DNA of 64,000 nt, from positions 21,994 through 85,993 of the forward strand of contig NZ_JAHKNG010000016.1 of assembly GCF_018860165.1 (NCBI RefSeq). Direction: 5' to 3'. The position numbers and the translations under genes are program-made. The DNA comes from Paracoccus marinaquae (GTDB taxonomy: Bacteria; Pseudomonadota; Alphaproteobacteria; Rhodobacterales; Rhodobacteraceae). The first letter of the stretch is position 1. Each line of letters begins with the position of its first letter. A model generated the notes under the pieces. The model was given only the letters and a program-made list of their open reading frames with translations, was not told the origin of the DNA and ran no database searches. This document shows positions 1-9,006 of this stretch, piece after piece.

Positions 1-1438
1 GCGCCTCGCGCGCGATCTCGATCACCGGCCGGCCGGTGACCGCGCTTTCGGTCGAGCGCGACACGTCGAGCAGGATCGACACCGCCAGATCGCGGTTTTC
101 GGGCCGGGCCTGCTGCCAGATCCGGTCCGATCCGCGCCCCGTCGCGCGCAGATCCGTCACCGAGCGCAGCGCCGCGTCGAGATCCAGTTCCTCGCCATCG
201 GGCTGGGCGTGGCGGATCAGCTTGGCCGGGCGCAGCGCCTCGAACTGCCGCCGCACCGCCTGGATGCGGCGCTGGCTGGCCGGGTCGGTGATGCCCTGAA
301 AATCGGGATCGGGTTCGACCGGCGCGGCCAGAACCCGACAGTGATCGGGCAGCCAGACGCCGCCGCGCGCATCCCATTCCGGATAGGTAAAGGCCCCGGC
401 AATCCGCTCGCGGTCCACGTCCTCTGGGGCAAGGTCGAGATGCAGCTTCAACTTGGTTGCCGGGGCCTTCGAAAGCTGGCCCAGGACGATTTCCTCGTGA
501 TCCTCGGCCGCCTTCTTCGCATTGTCGAGGTCATCGTCCTCGACGCGGCGATTGATGTTCATGAATTCCGCCCAGGACAGCAGTGCCTCGAACTTGTAGA
601 GGATGATGCTGTCCTTGCGCTCGGCCTGGTCGGACGCCATCCGCCGCGCCTTGCGGGCGGTGCCATCGCCGGCCTCCTCGGGCGTGCCGTCGGTCGGCAG
701 GCTGGCCACCTCGGTTCCGGCCGAGACGGCAAACCCGCGCAGATCGGGCCAGAGCGGCACCGGCAGGAAGGGACGATAGCCCTTCGGTGCGCGCCAATGG
801 GCGGGCGGGTTGTCATAGCCCGCCAGAAGCCCCGCCTCGGGGCGGGCAGGATCGCCCAGCAGATGCCGGACAAGCCGTTCCACCTGTGCCTCGGTCCCGG
901 TCAGCCGCGGGCGATTGCGTTCCTGCAGATGCGCAGCACAGAGCCGCTGCCACAGCGCACGCAGCCCCGGCGCCTGCGCCAGCGTGGCGCGGGTCATGGC
1001 GACACCGGCCCGGATCGCCGCCAGATCGGCGCGGAACGGATCGGGCGCGGGCGCGTGGCCGGGCGCATGGGCGCTGGCGGCCGCCAGCCACAGATACAGC
1101 GCCTCGTTATCCTCGCGTTCGGGAAAGACCGACAGTTCGGCCGGCAGGCGCAGCGCCTCGCCATCGAAACTGGTGCGCGACAGGGACTCGGATTCGAAGG
1201 CCAGCCGCCGCCGCCACGAGATGCGGTGGCGGCTGGTCTCGTCCGCGACCGGCTTCATCTCGACATCGGGATCGCCGCCCAGCCCGCGAAACAGCACGGC
1301 GATACGGCCGCGCATGTCGTCGAAGCGCACGGCGGCGTCGGGATAGCGCACCGGCGGATCCATCCGCGAGGCCAGCAGATGCCACAGCTTGCCGACGGTT
1401 TCCTCCGGCTCCCACGGCGCGATCTCGAGGTGACCCAT
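1..1438 (-). CDS. norD: NorD, nitric oxide reductase activation protein (3' end outside window)
   Basis: Last visible gene of norCBQD. NorD works with the AAA+ protein NorQ to activate cytochrome-c NO reductase, probably by helping insert the non-haem iron. The frame opens at ATG 1438, 14 bp after the norQ stop, and stays open to base 1, giving about 479 residues of an expected 630 or so. The last visible codons contain LLDVSRSTES, a DxSxS MIDAS motif of the C-terminal von Willebrand A domain, so only the rest of that domain is missing. The N-terminal part begins MGHLEIAPWEPEE. Identity is secure from the MIDAS motif and the norQ context. norE/norF may lie further left but cannot be seen. Confidence 0.93.
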   Translation of the reverse strand, partial: MGHLEIAPWEPEETVGKLWHLLASRMDPPVRYPDAAVRFDDMRGRIAVLFRGLGGDPDVEMKPVADETSRHRISWRRRLAFESESLSRTSFDGEALRLPAELSVFPEREDNEALYLWLAAASAHAPGHAPAPDPFRADLAAIRAGVAMTRATLAQAPGLRALWQRLCAAHLQERNRPRLTGTEAQVERLVRHLLGDPARPEAGLLAGYDNPPAHWRAPKGYRPFLPVPLWPDLRGFAVSAGTEVASLPTDGTPEEAGDGTARKARRMASDQAERKDSIILYKFEALLSWAEFMNINRRVEDDDLDNAKKAAEDHEEIVLGQLSKAPATKLKLHLDLAPEDVDRERIAGAFTYPEWDARGGVWLPDHCRVLAAPVEPDPDFQGITDPASQRRIQAVRRQFEALRPAKLIRHAQPDGEELDLDAALRSVTDLRATGRGSDRIWQQARPENRDLAVSILLDVSRSTESAVTGRPVIEIAREA

Positions 1439-1452
1439 GCCCTGCTCCTGCC

Positions 1453-2256
1453 TCAGCCGGTCACGGCCGTAACCAGATCCATCAACCCCCTGCGGGTGTC
1501 CGGATCATCGGTCAGCGGCTCGATCATGGCGGCGCGGATGGCGCGGTCGAAGCCCATGCCGCCGGCGATCAGCGTCGCGGCATAGACCACCAGCCGGGTC
1601 GAGACGCCCTCTTCCAGATCCTGCCCCTTCAGACCGCGCAGCTTGCCGGCCAGCCGGACCAGAAGCTCGACCCGGTCGTCGGACAGCCCGCTTTCCTGGG
1701 CGACCACCGGAATCTCGTGCTCGGGCCGGGGAAAGGTGAACTCGACCGACAGGAAGCGTTGCCGGGTCGAGGGTTTCAGCGTCTTCAGGATATTCTGGTA
1801 GCCGGGGTTATAGCTGGCAACCAGCATGAAGCCCGGTGCCGCCTGCAATTCCTCGCCGGTGCGGTCGATCGGCAGGATGCGGCGGTCGTCGGTCAGGGGG
1901 TGCAGCACCACGGCCACGTCCTTGCGCGCCTCGACCACCTCGTCGAGATAGCAGATGGCGCCCTCGCGCACGGCGCGGGTCAGCGGGCCGTCGACCCAGA
2001 CCGTCTCGCCGCCCTTCAGAAGATAACGCCCGATCAGGTCGGCCGCGGACAGGTCGTCATGGCAGGCCACGGTATAGAGCGGCCGGCCCAACCGCGCAGC
2101 CATATGCGCGACAAAGCGGGTCTTGCCGCAGCCGGTTGGCCCCTTCAGCAGCAGGGGCAGGCGGGCGGCATGGGCGGCGGCGAAGACATCGCATTCGTCG
2201 CCCTGCGCGAGGTAGAAGGGGGCATCCGCCCCCTTCACGTGGAAGTTTCCGTCCAT
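1453..2256 (-). CDS. norQ: NorQ, MoxR-type AAA+ ATPase
   Basis: AAA+ chaperone of the MoxR/CbbQ family, 267 aa, that pairs with NorD to make NorBC active. A Walker A motif, GPTGCGKT, lies near residue 40, with a Walker B region [10 protein letters not shown] near residue 105. I chose ATG 2256 (MDGNFHVKG) because it lies 4 bp after the norB stop; the frame extends a little upstream but that would overlap norB. It sits between norB and norD with very short gaps, so it is part of the same transcript. Confidence 0.93.
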   Translation of the reverse strand: MDGNFHVKGADAPFYLAQGDECDVFAAAHAARLPLLLKGPTGCGKTRFVAHMAARLGRPLYTVACHDDLSAADLIGRYLLKGGETVWVDGPLTRAVREGAICYLDEVVEARKDVAVVLHPLTDDRRILPIDRTGEELQAAPGFMLVASYNPGYQNILKTLKPSTRQRFLSVEFTFPRPEHEIPVVAQESGLSDDRVELLVRLAGKLRGLKGQDLEEGVSTRLVVYAATLIAGGMGFDRAIRAAMIEPLTDDPDTRRGLMDLVTAVTG

Positions 2257-2260
2257 GGGT

Positions 2261-3631
2261 TCACTCCGCCGCATGCTGGACGACGGGACCCGGCTCGATC
2301 ACCTCGCGCCGCGGGATCAGCAGCGCATAGATCAGCATGTAGGCGCCCAGCACCACCATCGCGCCCGCACCCAGCCGCATCCAGAAGAACAGCACGATCT
2401 GGTCCTGAACCTCCATGAAGTACTCACCCATGACGCGTTGCAGATGCGTCTGGATGGTGCCGGCGAAGGTCAGCACGAAGGTCATGAACAGCATGCCGCC
2501 CGACATCACCCAGAACCCGATCATGTTCAGCACCTGGTTATAGGGCTCGCGCTTGCGCAGGATCGGCAGCGCATAGGTGAACAGCGCGAGGTTGAGGCAG
2601 ACATAGGCGCCATAGAAGGCCAGGTGGCCATGCGCTGCGGTGACCTGCGTGCCGTGGGTATAGTAGTTCACCCCGTGCAGCGTATGCAGGAAGCCCCAGA
2701 CCCCGGCGCCGAAGAAGGCCAGCACCGCGCAACCCAGCGACCACAGCAGCGCCGCCTTGTTCGGATGCTCGCGACGGCCCTTCCAGACCATCACGAAGGC
2801 AAAGGCCATCATGGCGAAGAAGGGCACCACCTCGAAGCTGGAGAAGATCGAGCCGATCCACTGCCAGTAGCCGGGCAGGCCGATCCAGTAGTAATGGTGG
2901 CCGGTGCCGAGGATGCCCGAGAACAGCGCCGTGGCGACGATGACGTAAAGCCATTTCTCGACCACCTCGCGGTCGACGCCGGTCAGCTTCAGCATCAGGA
3001 AGCCAAGGACCGAGGCCATGATCAGTTCCCACACGCCCTCGACCCACAGATGGACGACGTTCCACCAGTACTGCTTGTCCAGCGCCAGGTTCACGGGGTT
3101 GTAGAAGGAGAACAGGAACAGCAGTGCCAGCCCCCACAGCCCCATCAGCAGGATCGAGGAGATCACCGTCTTGCGGCCCTTGGCCACCGTCAGGGTGACG
3201 TTCCACAGGAAGATCAGCGCCGCCACGACGATCCCGATCTTGACCCAGGTGGGCTGTTCCAGGAACTCGCGCCCCTGACGGCCCAGAAGATAGTTCCCCT
3301 CGAACAGGTTGAACAGATAGGTCACCACGACACCCGCGGTGCCGATCACCAGAATGGCCAGCTGGATATAGGCGGCCTTGACCGAGTGGATTTCACGCTC
3401 GGCCTCCTCGGGGATCACGAAATAGGCGGCGCCGAAGAACCCGGTCAGCAGCCAGACGATCAGCGAGTTGGTATGCAGCATGCGCCCGATCGAGAAGGGC
3501 AGCACCTCGGAAAGGAAATTCGGCTGGACATAGATATAGCCGATCACCAGCCCCATGGTCACCTGAACGGCGAACAGGGCAAGGGCGACATAGATATAGG
3601 CCAGCGCGATCTTTTGTGACTGATATTTCAT
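2261..3631 (-). CDS. norB: NorB, nitric oxide reductase catalytic subunit
   Basis: Integral membrane subunit of cytochrome-c NO reductase, reducing 2 NO to N2O; 456 aa with about 12 membrane helices. Expected metal ligands are visible: His53 for the low-spin haem, His194 and Glu198 (HLWVEGVWE), His245/His246 ([10 protein letters not shown]) for the FeB site, and His334/His336 (AAHGHLAF) near the high-spin haem. The Glu in the FeB region distinguishes it from oxygen-reducing relatives. It follows norC by 21 bp. The short quinol-oxidase extension of qNor is absent, consistent with a separate NorC. Confidence 0.97.
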   Translation of the reverse strand: MKYQSQKIALAYIYVALALFAVQVTMGLVIGYIYVQPNFLSEVLPFSIGRMLHTNSLIVWLLTGFFGAAYFVIPEEAEREIHSVKAAYIQLAILVIGTAGVVVTYLFNLFEGNYLLGRQGREFLEQPTWVKIGIVVAALIFLWNVTLTVAKGRKTVISSILLMGLWGLALLFLFSFYNPVNLALDKQYWWNVVHLWVEGVWELIMASVLGFLMLKLTGVDREVVEKWLYVIVATALFSGILGTGHHYYWIGLPGYWQWIGSIFSSFEVVPFFAMMAFAFVMVWKGRREHPNKAALLWSLGCAVLAFFGAGVWGFLHTLHGVNYYTHGTQVTAAHGHLAFYGAYVCLNLALFTYALPILRKREPYNQVLNMIGFWVMSGGMLFMTFVLTFAGTIQTHLQRVMGEYFMEVQDQIVLFFWMRLGAGAMVVLGAYMLIYALLIPRREVIEPGPVVQHAAE

Positions 3632-3652
3632 GTTGTTCTCCTAGAGCCGCGA

Positions 3653-4105
3653 TCAACCGGCGTCGTTGGGCGGCCAGCCCTGGGTATTGATCGTGCTGGT
3701 CCAGAGCAGGAAGTCCGACAGTCCGCGAATCTCCTCGTCACTCAGGTTGAACTGCGGCATCTGGCGGCGCCCCTCGATGCCGGTGGGCTGGGCTTCCATC
3801 CAGCCTTTCAGCGTCTCGAAGGCGGAATCGGGATCGTCCTGAACGCCCCAGCGGACCATGACATTGCCCAGTTCGGGTGCGAAATAGGCCCCCTCGCCGA
3901 GGATCGAGTGACAGTTCACGCAGGCCTTGCGTTCCCAGACATGCTTGCCCAGGGCCACGCTGTCCGTGAGTTCCTCCTCGTTGGTGGAGACGTTCACGAT
4001 ATACCAATGGCCATGCACGAACAGGGCTATGAAGATGAGAATGAAGAACAGCGACCCGCCATAGAAGATGTTGCGGGCCATGCTCTTCGTCAGAACTTCG
4101 CGCAT
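3653..4105 (-). CDS. norC: NorC, cytochrome c subunit of nitric oxide reductase
   Basis: Membrane-anchored monohaem cytochrome c, 150 aa, passing electrons from pseudoazurin or cytochrome c to NorB in the periplasm. There is one N-terminal transmembrane anchor (about residues 12-32), a CVNCH haem site at residues 62-66, and a likely Met axial ligand in RRQMPQF. I prefer ATG 4105 (MREVLTKSMARN) over upstream in-frame codons because it gives the Paracoccus length and N-terminus. First gene of norCBQD, with an NNR-type box about 70 bp upstream. Confidence 0.96.
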   Translation of the reverse strand: MREVLTKSMARNIFYGGSLFFILIFIALFVHGHWYIVNVSTNEEELTDSVALGKHVWERKACVNCHSILGEGAYFAPELGNVMVRWGVQDDPDSAFETLKGWMEAQPTGIEGRRQMPQFNLSDEEIRGLSDFLLWTSTINTQGWPPNDAG

Positions 4106-4167
4106 GGCGAGATTCTCCGAAGTTGTTGACGATGCTTCCGATGTGCCCGAATGACACGCGGGCGACC

Positions 4168-4181
4168 TTAACATAAGTCAA
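4168..4181 (-). promoter_or_regulatory. FNR/NNR-type box upstream of norC
   Basis: TTAAC-ATAA-GTCAA, a 14-bp imperfect palindrome of the kind bound by Crp/Fnr-family NO sensors (NNR, NnrR, DNR) at denitrification promoters. Its centre is about 70 bp before the norC start and about 60 bp before the divergent small gene at 4235, so it could serve either. The NnrR-like regulator in this window is the obvious candidate partner. Confidence 0.75.
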
Positions 4182-4234
4182 GGTGATGACATATTCGTTA
4201 TGAGAGGTTGCGCGCCGTGGCAAAGGAGACGGGA

Positions 4235-4462
4235 ATGCATGATCGCTGGCCAGTCTGGAAGCTTGCGCTGCTGCTCTATGTCTTCGCGGCGGCGGCGGTG
4301 GCGATCAACCTGTTCATGCTGGGCCTGATGATGCAGGCCTTCGGCTTCACCGCCCTGTCACCGGTCCGAACCCTGCTGATCTCGATCCCGCTGGGGATCC
4401 CCGCAGCCTGGGCTGCCGGCCGCTGGGTGCGGCACCTGCTGGACGAAGCAGAGGAGGGCTGA
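4235..4462 (+). CDS. Small two-helix membrane protein divergent from norC
   Basis: 75-aa protein with two hydrophobic segments (about residues 7-29 and 41-60), a short cytoplasmic-looking basic stretch and an acidic tail (DEAEEG). ATG 4235 was chosen because AAAGGAG lies 6 nt upstream; an alternative in-frame start lies further upstream. It shares the intergenic region and NNR-type box with norC, so co-regulation with nitric oxide reductase is likely. Small membrane proteins called NnrT occur in denitrifiers of this family, but I cannot confirm that identity. Confidence 0.7.
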   Translation: MHDRWPVWKLALLLYVFAAAAVAINLFMLGLMMQAFGFTALSPVRTLLISIPLGIPAAWAAGRWVRHLLDEAEEG

Positions 4463-4482
4463 GGCCCCGCCCGCCTCTCGAC

Positions 4483-5394
4483 TCACGCGCGGACCGCGGC
4501 TTCCAGCCGGGCGCCGGCGAAACCTGCGATCAGCCGCTTCATCTGCGCCTCGTCGCGGGTCAGGCAGGCGGCCGTCGACAGCGCGTCAGCCAAGCCGGCC
4601 GAGGCGGCCGAGACGCTGACCTCACGCCAGATGGCTGCCACGGGCCGGCCGGTGGCGGGGTCGATGATATGGCCATCCGCACCGGTCGAATCGAAGGTCG
4701 TCCCGCGCGGCGCCGAGGTCGCCAGCGCCCGGTCGCGAAGGTCGACCGAGCCACCGGCCTGCAGCCGCACCGGCCAGTCGCCGCCATCGGGTTGCCCCCC
4801 CAAGGCGCGAAACTCGCCGGTATCGATCAGGATGTCGGTCAGCCCCTCGGCCTCCAGCAGCAGGGCCACCCGGTCGGCGACATAACCCTGCCCGACCCCG
4901 TTCAGGGTCAGCGCCATGCCAGGCCGCAGGCTGACACGAGCGGGATCGAACCGCAGCCCCGCCCAGCCGCTGCGCGCGCGGGCCGCCCTGATCGCGGCGG
5001 GATCCGGGCGATCCCCGGCCGCAGCCGCCTCGGCCCAAAGCGTCCAGAGCGGCTGGATGCTGGGATCAAAGGCGCCCTCGCTGGCGCGATGAACCGCGCC
5101 GGCCAGTGCCAGACAGTCCAGCAGCTCGAACGGCGGCGCGGGCAAATCCCCGTCCCGGTTCAGACGCGACAGGGCACTGTCCGGCCGGTAGAGGCTGAGA
5201 ATGTCCTCCAGCCGGTCGATTTCGGCCAGCGCCCGGGCGGCGATGGTCTCGGCCTGCGGGTGATCGAGGCGCAAGGAGGCCCGCGCGCCCATGGCCTGCC
5301 CGGTCCAGACCCGCGCTGCCGGTCGGGCCAGGGCGGTCCGGGTGGTGGCGGCCATGGCCGCGGAAATGGCGATGAAGCGGCGGCGTGTCAGCAT
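4483..5394 (-). CDS. nosX: NosX, ApbE-type FAD:protein FMN transferase
   Basis: Periplasmic flavin transferase (ApbE family), 303 aa, thought to attach FMN covalently to NosR. The N-terminus carries a twin-arginine signal (MLTRRRFIAISAAMAA). ApbE features are visible: MGARASLRL near the start, LNGVGQGYVADR near residue 165 and LIDTGEFRALGG. The final gene of nosRZDFYLX, 3 bp after nosL. Convergent with the small gene ending at 4462. Confidence 0.93.
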   Translation of the reverse strand: MLTRRRFIAISAAMAATTRTALARPAARVWTGQAMGARASLRLDHPQAETIAARALAEIDRLEDILSLYRPDSALSRLNRDGDLPAPPFELLDCLALAGAVHRASEGAFDPSIQPLWTLWAEAAAAGDRPDPAAIRAARARSGWAGLRFDPARVSLRPGMALTLNGVGQGYVADRVALLLEAEGLTDILIDTGEFRALGGQPDGGDWPVRLQAGGSVDLRDRALATSAPRGTTFDSTGADGHIIDPATGRPVAAIWREVSVSAASAGLADALSTAACLTRDEAQMKRLIAGFAGARLEAAVRA

Positions 5395-5397
5395 GGG

Positions 5398-5988
5398 TCA
5401 ACCTCCGTTCGGGCGCGACAGGGCGCGCAGACGTTGTTCGAAATCATCATCGGGCGCGGCCTGCGGGCCGCCCTGCTCGACCGGAGCGAGGACCGCGGCA
5501 TCCGGAATCTCGGCCAGGGTCAGGACCCGCCCCCCTTCCCGCGCCGCAAAGTTCTCGGCCGCCGCGCGAGAGGCGAAGGGCACGGTTTCGGGCGCCCCCA
5601 TCCCGCCCTCGCGACCGGAGCCGAGGACATAGAAGGCCGCGTCCGCGTCGATCCAGTTGCCGTCTCCCGGCATCTCCCAGGTGGCTCCGTCCGCGCCCAT
5701 GTCGTTGACATGGATGGCAAGAATCGGGGCCATCTGCTCGGGCGCGCGGGCATAGGCGATGGCATCGCGCACCTGGCTGAAGAACAGCGGACCGCCGGGT
5801 ACGCCTTCCAGATGGACCTGCGCCTTGGGGCCGGGGTGTTCCAGCAGGTTCATCTGACAGAAATGGCCCAGCGTCTCGGCGCTGACCTCGACGGGTGAGA
5901 CATCCTGCGCCACCTCGTCGCGGCAGGCGACCAGACCCAGCAGGGCCAGCGCCAGCAGGACAGTTCTTGCCTTGGCTGTCATCATCAT
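5398..5988 (-). CDS. nosL: NosL, copper-binding outer-membrane/periplasmic lipoprotein
   Basis: 196-aa copper chaperone for assembly of the CuZ centre of N2O reductase. It has a lipoprotein signal with lipobox LVAC (Cys22), then the conserved HFCQMNLLEHPGPKAQ region containing the Cys-x-Met copper motif (CQM). The start is the first of three consecutive Met codons at 5988; its ATG overlaps the nosY stop by 4 bp (ATGA). The same frame happens to stay open far upstream across nosY, but that extension has no coding character of its own. Confidence 0.95.
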   Translation of the reverse strand: MMMTAKARTVLLALALLGLVACRDEVAQDVSPVEVSAETLGHFCQMNLLEHPGPKAQVHLEGVPGGPLFFSQVRDAIAYARAPEQMAPILAIHVNDMGADGATWEMPGDGNWIDADAAFYVLGSGREGGMGAPETVPFASRAAAENFAAREGGRVLTLAEIPDAAVLAPVEQGGPQAAPDDDFEQRLRALSRPNGG

Positions 5989-6809
5989 GGTGTCACCTTG
6001 CGGAATGCCGCCCAGGCAAGGGCGAGTGCAGCAACCGGCCACAGCAGCAGCGACGCCGCCGACTGCCAGAGCGGGACCGAGCCGGCCGCCCCGCCGATCC
6101 CGCCGGCTGCGGCGGTCGCCTCGGCGGCGGCAAGGTTGAACAGACGGAACGCATCCGCCGGATTGGCCAGAAGGGCGATCGGCAGGACCTCGGTGGTGAA
6201 ACCGCCGCCGCCATCCGAGACGATCAGCGCCAGCAGCCCCAGATCGTAGAGGACGACCAGCCCCAGCCACAGCCCGATGGCCAGCCCCGCAGCCCCCGAC
6301 GGGCGCCGCGACAGCGACGACAGCGCATAGCCCGCCCCGAGGAAGGTCGCCCCCAGCAGGGCCGACGACCAGACCAGCCGCCACAGCGCCGGCAGTCCGG
6401 CAGCGGCGTCCGGATCGACCAGCAGCGCCGCCAGCGCCGCCGCGCCATAGCCAAGCGCCACGGCAAGCGTCAGGACCGCCAGATGGGCCAGCAGCTTGCC
6501 CAGCAGGATCTGCAGCCGCGAGACCGGATAGGTCAGCAAGAGCGGCAGGGTGCCGCGCTCGGCCTCGCCGGCGATTGCATCGAAGCTCATCAGAAGGGCC
6601 AGCAGCGGCACCAGATAGACCGCCAGCGAGGTCAGGGAAGCGGCGGTGACCGACAGCCGGTCCGCGCCGATATCGCCGGTCGGCGCCGCGCCGGCGGCGG
6701 CAAGGACCAGCGAAAAGAGCAGCATCAGCAGCGTGGCGATGGCGACCCAGCGGTTGCGCAGCGCAATGCGGAACTCGCTGGCGGCGGTGGCAAGGATCGG
6801 GGCGATCAT
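5985..6809 (-). CDS. nosY: NosY, ABC-type membrane permease for N2O reductase maturation
   Basis: 274-aa ABC-2 type permease with about six transmembrane helices, partner of the NosF ATPase. The NosFY(D) transporter is needed for sulfur/copper cofactor assembly of NosZ. It starts MIAPILATAASEFRIALRNRW and carries the typical DAIAGEAERGTLPLLLTYP cytoplasmic segment of this family. Overlaps nosF upstream and nosL downstream by 4 bp each, indicating translational coupling. Confidence 0.95.
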   Translation of the reverse strand: MIAPILATAASEFRIALRNRWVAIATLLMLLFSLVLAAAGAAPTGDIGADRLSVTAASLTSLAVYLVPLLALLMSFDAIAGEAERGTLPLLLTYPVSRLQILLGKLLAHLAVLTLAVALGYGAAALAALLVDPDAAAGLPALWRLVWSSALLGATFLGAGYALSSLSRRPSGAAGLAIGLWLGLVVLYDLGLLALIVSDGGGGFTTEVLPIALLANPADAFRLFNLAAAEATAAAGGIGGAAGSVPLWQSAASLLLWPVAALALAWAAFRKVTP

Positions 6810-7705
6810 TGGCCGTCCCTCCGGCTGAAATGGCTGTAGATATCCTCGAGACTGGGCGGGACCAGATCAAGATCGGCGACCCGCGCGCCCTGCCCCGCGA
6901 TCCGCGCCAGCAGCGCCAGCTTTTCGGATTGCGGACAGTCCAGATGCAACTGGCCGCCGGCCCCCGGCCTTGCGCCGGGCAGGACCGCGGCCAGATCCGC
7001 CGCATAGCCATTGGCCGGCGTCACATGCAGCGCCACCGGCAGCGCGGCCCGGTGGCGCAGATCGGCCAGCGTGCCCTCGGCCACCAGGCGGCCGCGCGAC
7101 AGGATCAGGATGCGGTCGGTCCGCGCCTCGACCTCGGTCAGCACATGCGAGGACAGCAGGATCGCCGCGCCCTCGGCCGCCAGCCCGTCAAGCAGGGCGT
7201 AGAAATCGCGGCGCGAAACCGGATCCAGCCCCGAAGTCGGCTCGTCAAGGACCAGCAGCTTCGGCCGGCCGATCAGGGTCTGCGCAAGGCCGACGCGCTG
7301 CCGCATGCCCTTGGAATAGGTGCCGATCCGGCGCCGCGCGGCATCGGCAAGCCCGACCCGCGCCAGCAGGTCCATCGCCTGACGCGGATTCTCGCCGCGC
7401 AGCGACAGGTATTGGCGGATCTGTTCCTCGCCGGTCAGGGCCGGATGAAAGGCCGCGTTTTCGGGCAGATAGGCGACCTGCGCCCGCGCCCGGGGCGATC
7501 CGGGCGCGGCACCGCAGACCTCGACCGTGCCGCCATCGAAGGGGATCAGGCCCAGAACGATCTTCATCAGCGTCGATTTCCCGGCGCCGTTATGGCCCAG
7601 AAGCGCCACTCGCATGCCGGGTTCTACCGCCAGCGACACCCCGGTCAGCGCCTCGACCGCCTGAAAGCGCTTAGTGAGATGCGAGATTTTGAGGGTCGAT
7701 GTCAT
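6806..7705 (-). CDS. nosF: NosF, ABC transporter ATPase
   Basis: 299-aa cytoplasmic ATPase of the NosDFY complex. Visible motifs: Walker A GHNGAGKST near residue 38, signature YSKGMRQRV near residue 130, Walker B LLVLDEPTSGLD, and the switch His in LLSSHVLTEVE. I chose ATG 7705 (MTSTLKISHLTKRF); the gene start overlaps the end of nosD by 35 bp, so the two are translated from one message. Confidence 0.96.
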   Translation of the reverse strand: MTSTLKISHLTKRFQAVEALTGVSLAVEPGMRVALLGHNGAGKSTLMKIVLGLIPFDGGTVEVCGAAPGSPRARAQVAYLPENAAFHPALTGEEQIRQYLSLRGENPRQAMDLLARVGLADAARRRIGTYSKGMRQRVGLAQTLIGRPKLLVLDEPTSGLDPVSRRDFYALLDGLAAEGAAILLSSHVLTEVEARTDRILILSRGRLVAEGTLADLRHRAALPVALHVTPANGYAADLAAVLPGARPGAGGQLHLDCPQSEKLALLARIAGQGARVADLDLVPPSLEDIYSHFSRRDGQ

Positions 7706-9002
7706 CGAAACGTCCTTTCGTCCATCGTCCGGCAACCTCGGCCTCAAGCGGCAGGATCGCGGGCGGGACGGGAATGGTCAGGGGCCGCATCAGCGGCGCG
7801 GAATCCTGCACGCCGCCGGGCAGGGTCGCGGGAAAGCTCTGCTGGCTCCAGCGCACCAGCTGGACCGCCGGCGATCCGGTCAGCAGGGCGGCGGCGGGTT
7901 GCGACCAGAGGATCTGGTCCATCAGGTCGTTCGGCCGATAGCGGCTGTCGGCGATACCGTCGCCGTTCAGGTCGAAGGCCGGATGGTCGGACCAGAAATT
8001 GCCCCGGCCCTCGTGGCTCCACTCCATGTTGCGGGTCCCGACATATTTGACCTGCTCGCGATTGCCGATGAAGGCGTTTCCGGTCAGCACGTTGCGCTCG
8101 GATCCGGCGGTGAAGTGCAGGCCGATGCCACAGCCCTCGAAGCGGTTGTTCCAGATCAGGTTCTTGTGGGCGTTATAGATGAAGAGGCATTTCTTCGCCC
8201 CCCCACGGATCAGGTTGCCGGTCACGTCGGCATTGTTGGCATAGTTCAGCATCAGCCCGTGCTCGCGGTCGCCAAGGCTGAGATTGTCGCGGATCACCGC
8301 CCGGTCCGAGAACATGATGGCAAAGCCCAGATGGTTGCCGATCGAGACGTTCCCCGAGATTTCGGTGTTGCGCGTATACATGAAATGGACCGCGAAGCGC
8401 AGGTCGCGCATCACATTGCCCCGATAGATGCTGTCGGCGCTGGTATTCGAGAAGATGCCGTCGCGCCCGTAGCGGATGGTATTGCCTTCCAGCAATGTGC
8501 CGGGGCTGTCCCAGACATAGATGCCGTTGCCGCGCTCGTTCATGCGCGGGTTGCGGGTGCCGATGATCTCGTTGCCGACGACCTTCGCGTCGCGGCCGCC
8601 ATGAACGTCGATACCATGCATGTTGCCGGTCAGCAGCAGGTTCTCGACCCGCACCCGATCCGCGCCCTTGAGGATTTTCACCCCGGCATCCAGTTCCTCG
8701 TTCGCATGACCCGATCCGGTGACCGAAAAGCCCGAGAGCGTGACATCCGGGGCGGTGATGGTCACGACCGTGCCGCTGCCGCCGCCGTCGATCACCGCAT
8801 CGCGCGACCCGCGCAGGGTCAGCGGGCGGTCGATGGTGACGGGACCGCGATAGGCCCCGTCACCCAGGATCAGCACATCGCCCGGCGCGGCCGTCGCGAT
8901 GGCACGGGCCAGATCGCCCTGACCCGGCGCGACCGTGCGCTCGGCCGCCGCCAGAGCCGGCGGGGCAAGCACGAGGGCAAGGATCAGGGCAAGCCAGCGC
9001 AT
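7671..9002 (-). CDS. nosD: NosD, periplasmic beta-helix protein for NosZ maturation
   Basis: 443-aa periplasmic protein with a Sec signal (MRWLALILALVLAPPALAAA) and a run of parallel beta-helix (pectate-lyase/CASH type) repeats rich in N-x-I and G-N motifs, such as GNTIRYGRDGIF. NosD works with NosFY in CuZ assembly and interacts with NosL and NosZ. ATG 9002 gives a signal peptide straight away and lies 4 bp after the nosZ stop. Length fits the family. Confidence 0.95.
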   Translation of the reverse strand: MRWLALILALVLAPPALAAAERTVAPGQGDLARAIATAAPGDVLILGDGAYRGPVTIDRPLTLRGSRDAVIDGGGSGTVVTITAPDVTLSGFSVTGSGHANEELDAGVKILKGADRVRVENLLLTGNMHGIDVHGGRDAKVVGNEIIGTRNPRMNERGNGIYVWDSPGTLLEGNTIRYGRDGIFSNTSADSIYRGNVMRDLRFAVHFMYTRNTEISGNVSIGNHLGFAIMFSDRAVIRDNLSLGDREHGLMLNYANNADVTGNLIRGGAKKCLFIYNAHKNLIWNNRFEGCGIGLHFTAGSERNVLTGNAFIGNREQVKYVGTRNMEWSHEGRGNFWSDHPAFDLNGDGIADSRYRPNDLMDQILWSQPAAALLTGSPAVQLVRWSQQSFPATLPGGVQDSAPLMRPLTIPVPPAILPLEAEVAGRWTKGRFDDIDPQNLASH

Positions 9003-9006
9003 GGGA

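Noticed and set aside
209..1585. Long plus-strand open frame opposite norD
   Set aside because: Shadow of the GC-rich norD gene; NorD residues, including the MIDAS motif, are read clearly from the minus strand.
2255..3619. 454-aa plus-strand open frame opposite norB
   Set aside because: His/Gln/Asp-rich shadow; norB carries all the expected ligand residues on the other strand.
5398..7011. Long version of the nosL frame reaching upstream across nosY
   Set aside because: The extra 340 residues are Arg/Gly-rich and antisense-free noise; the lipoprotein start at 5988 is clear.
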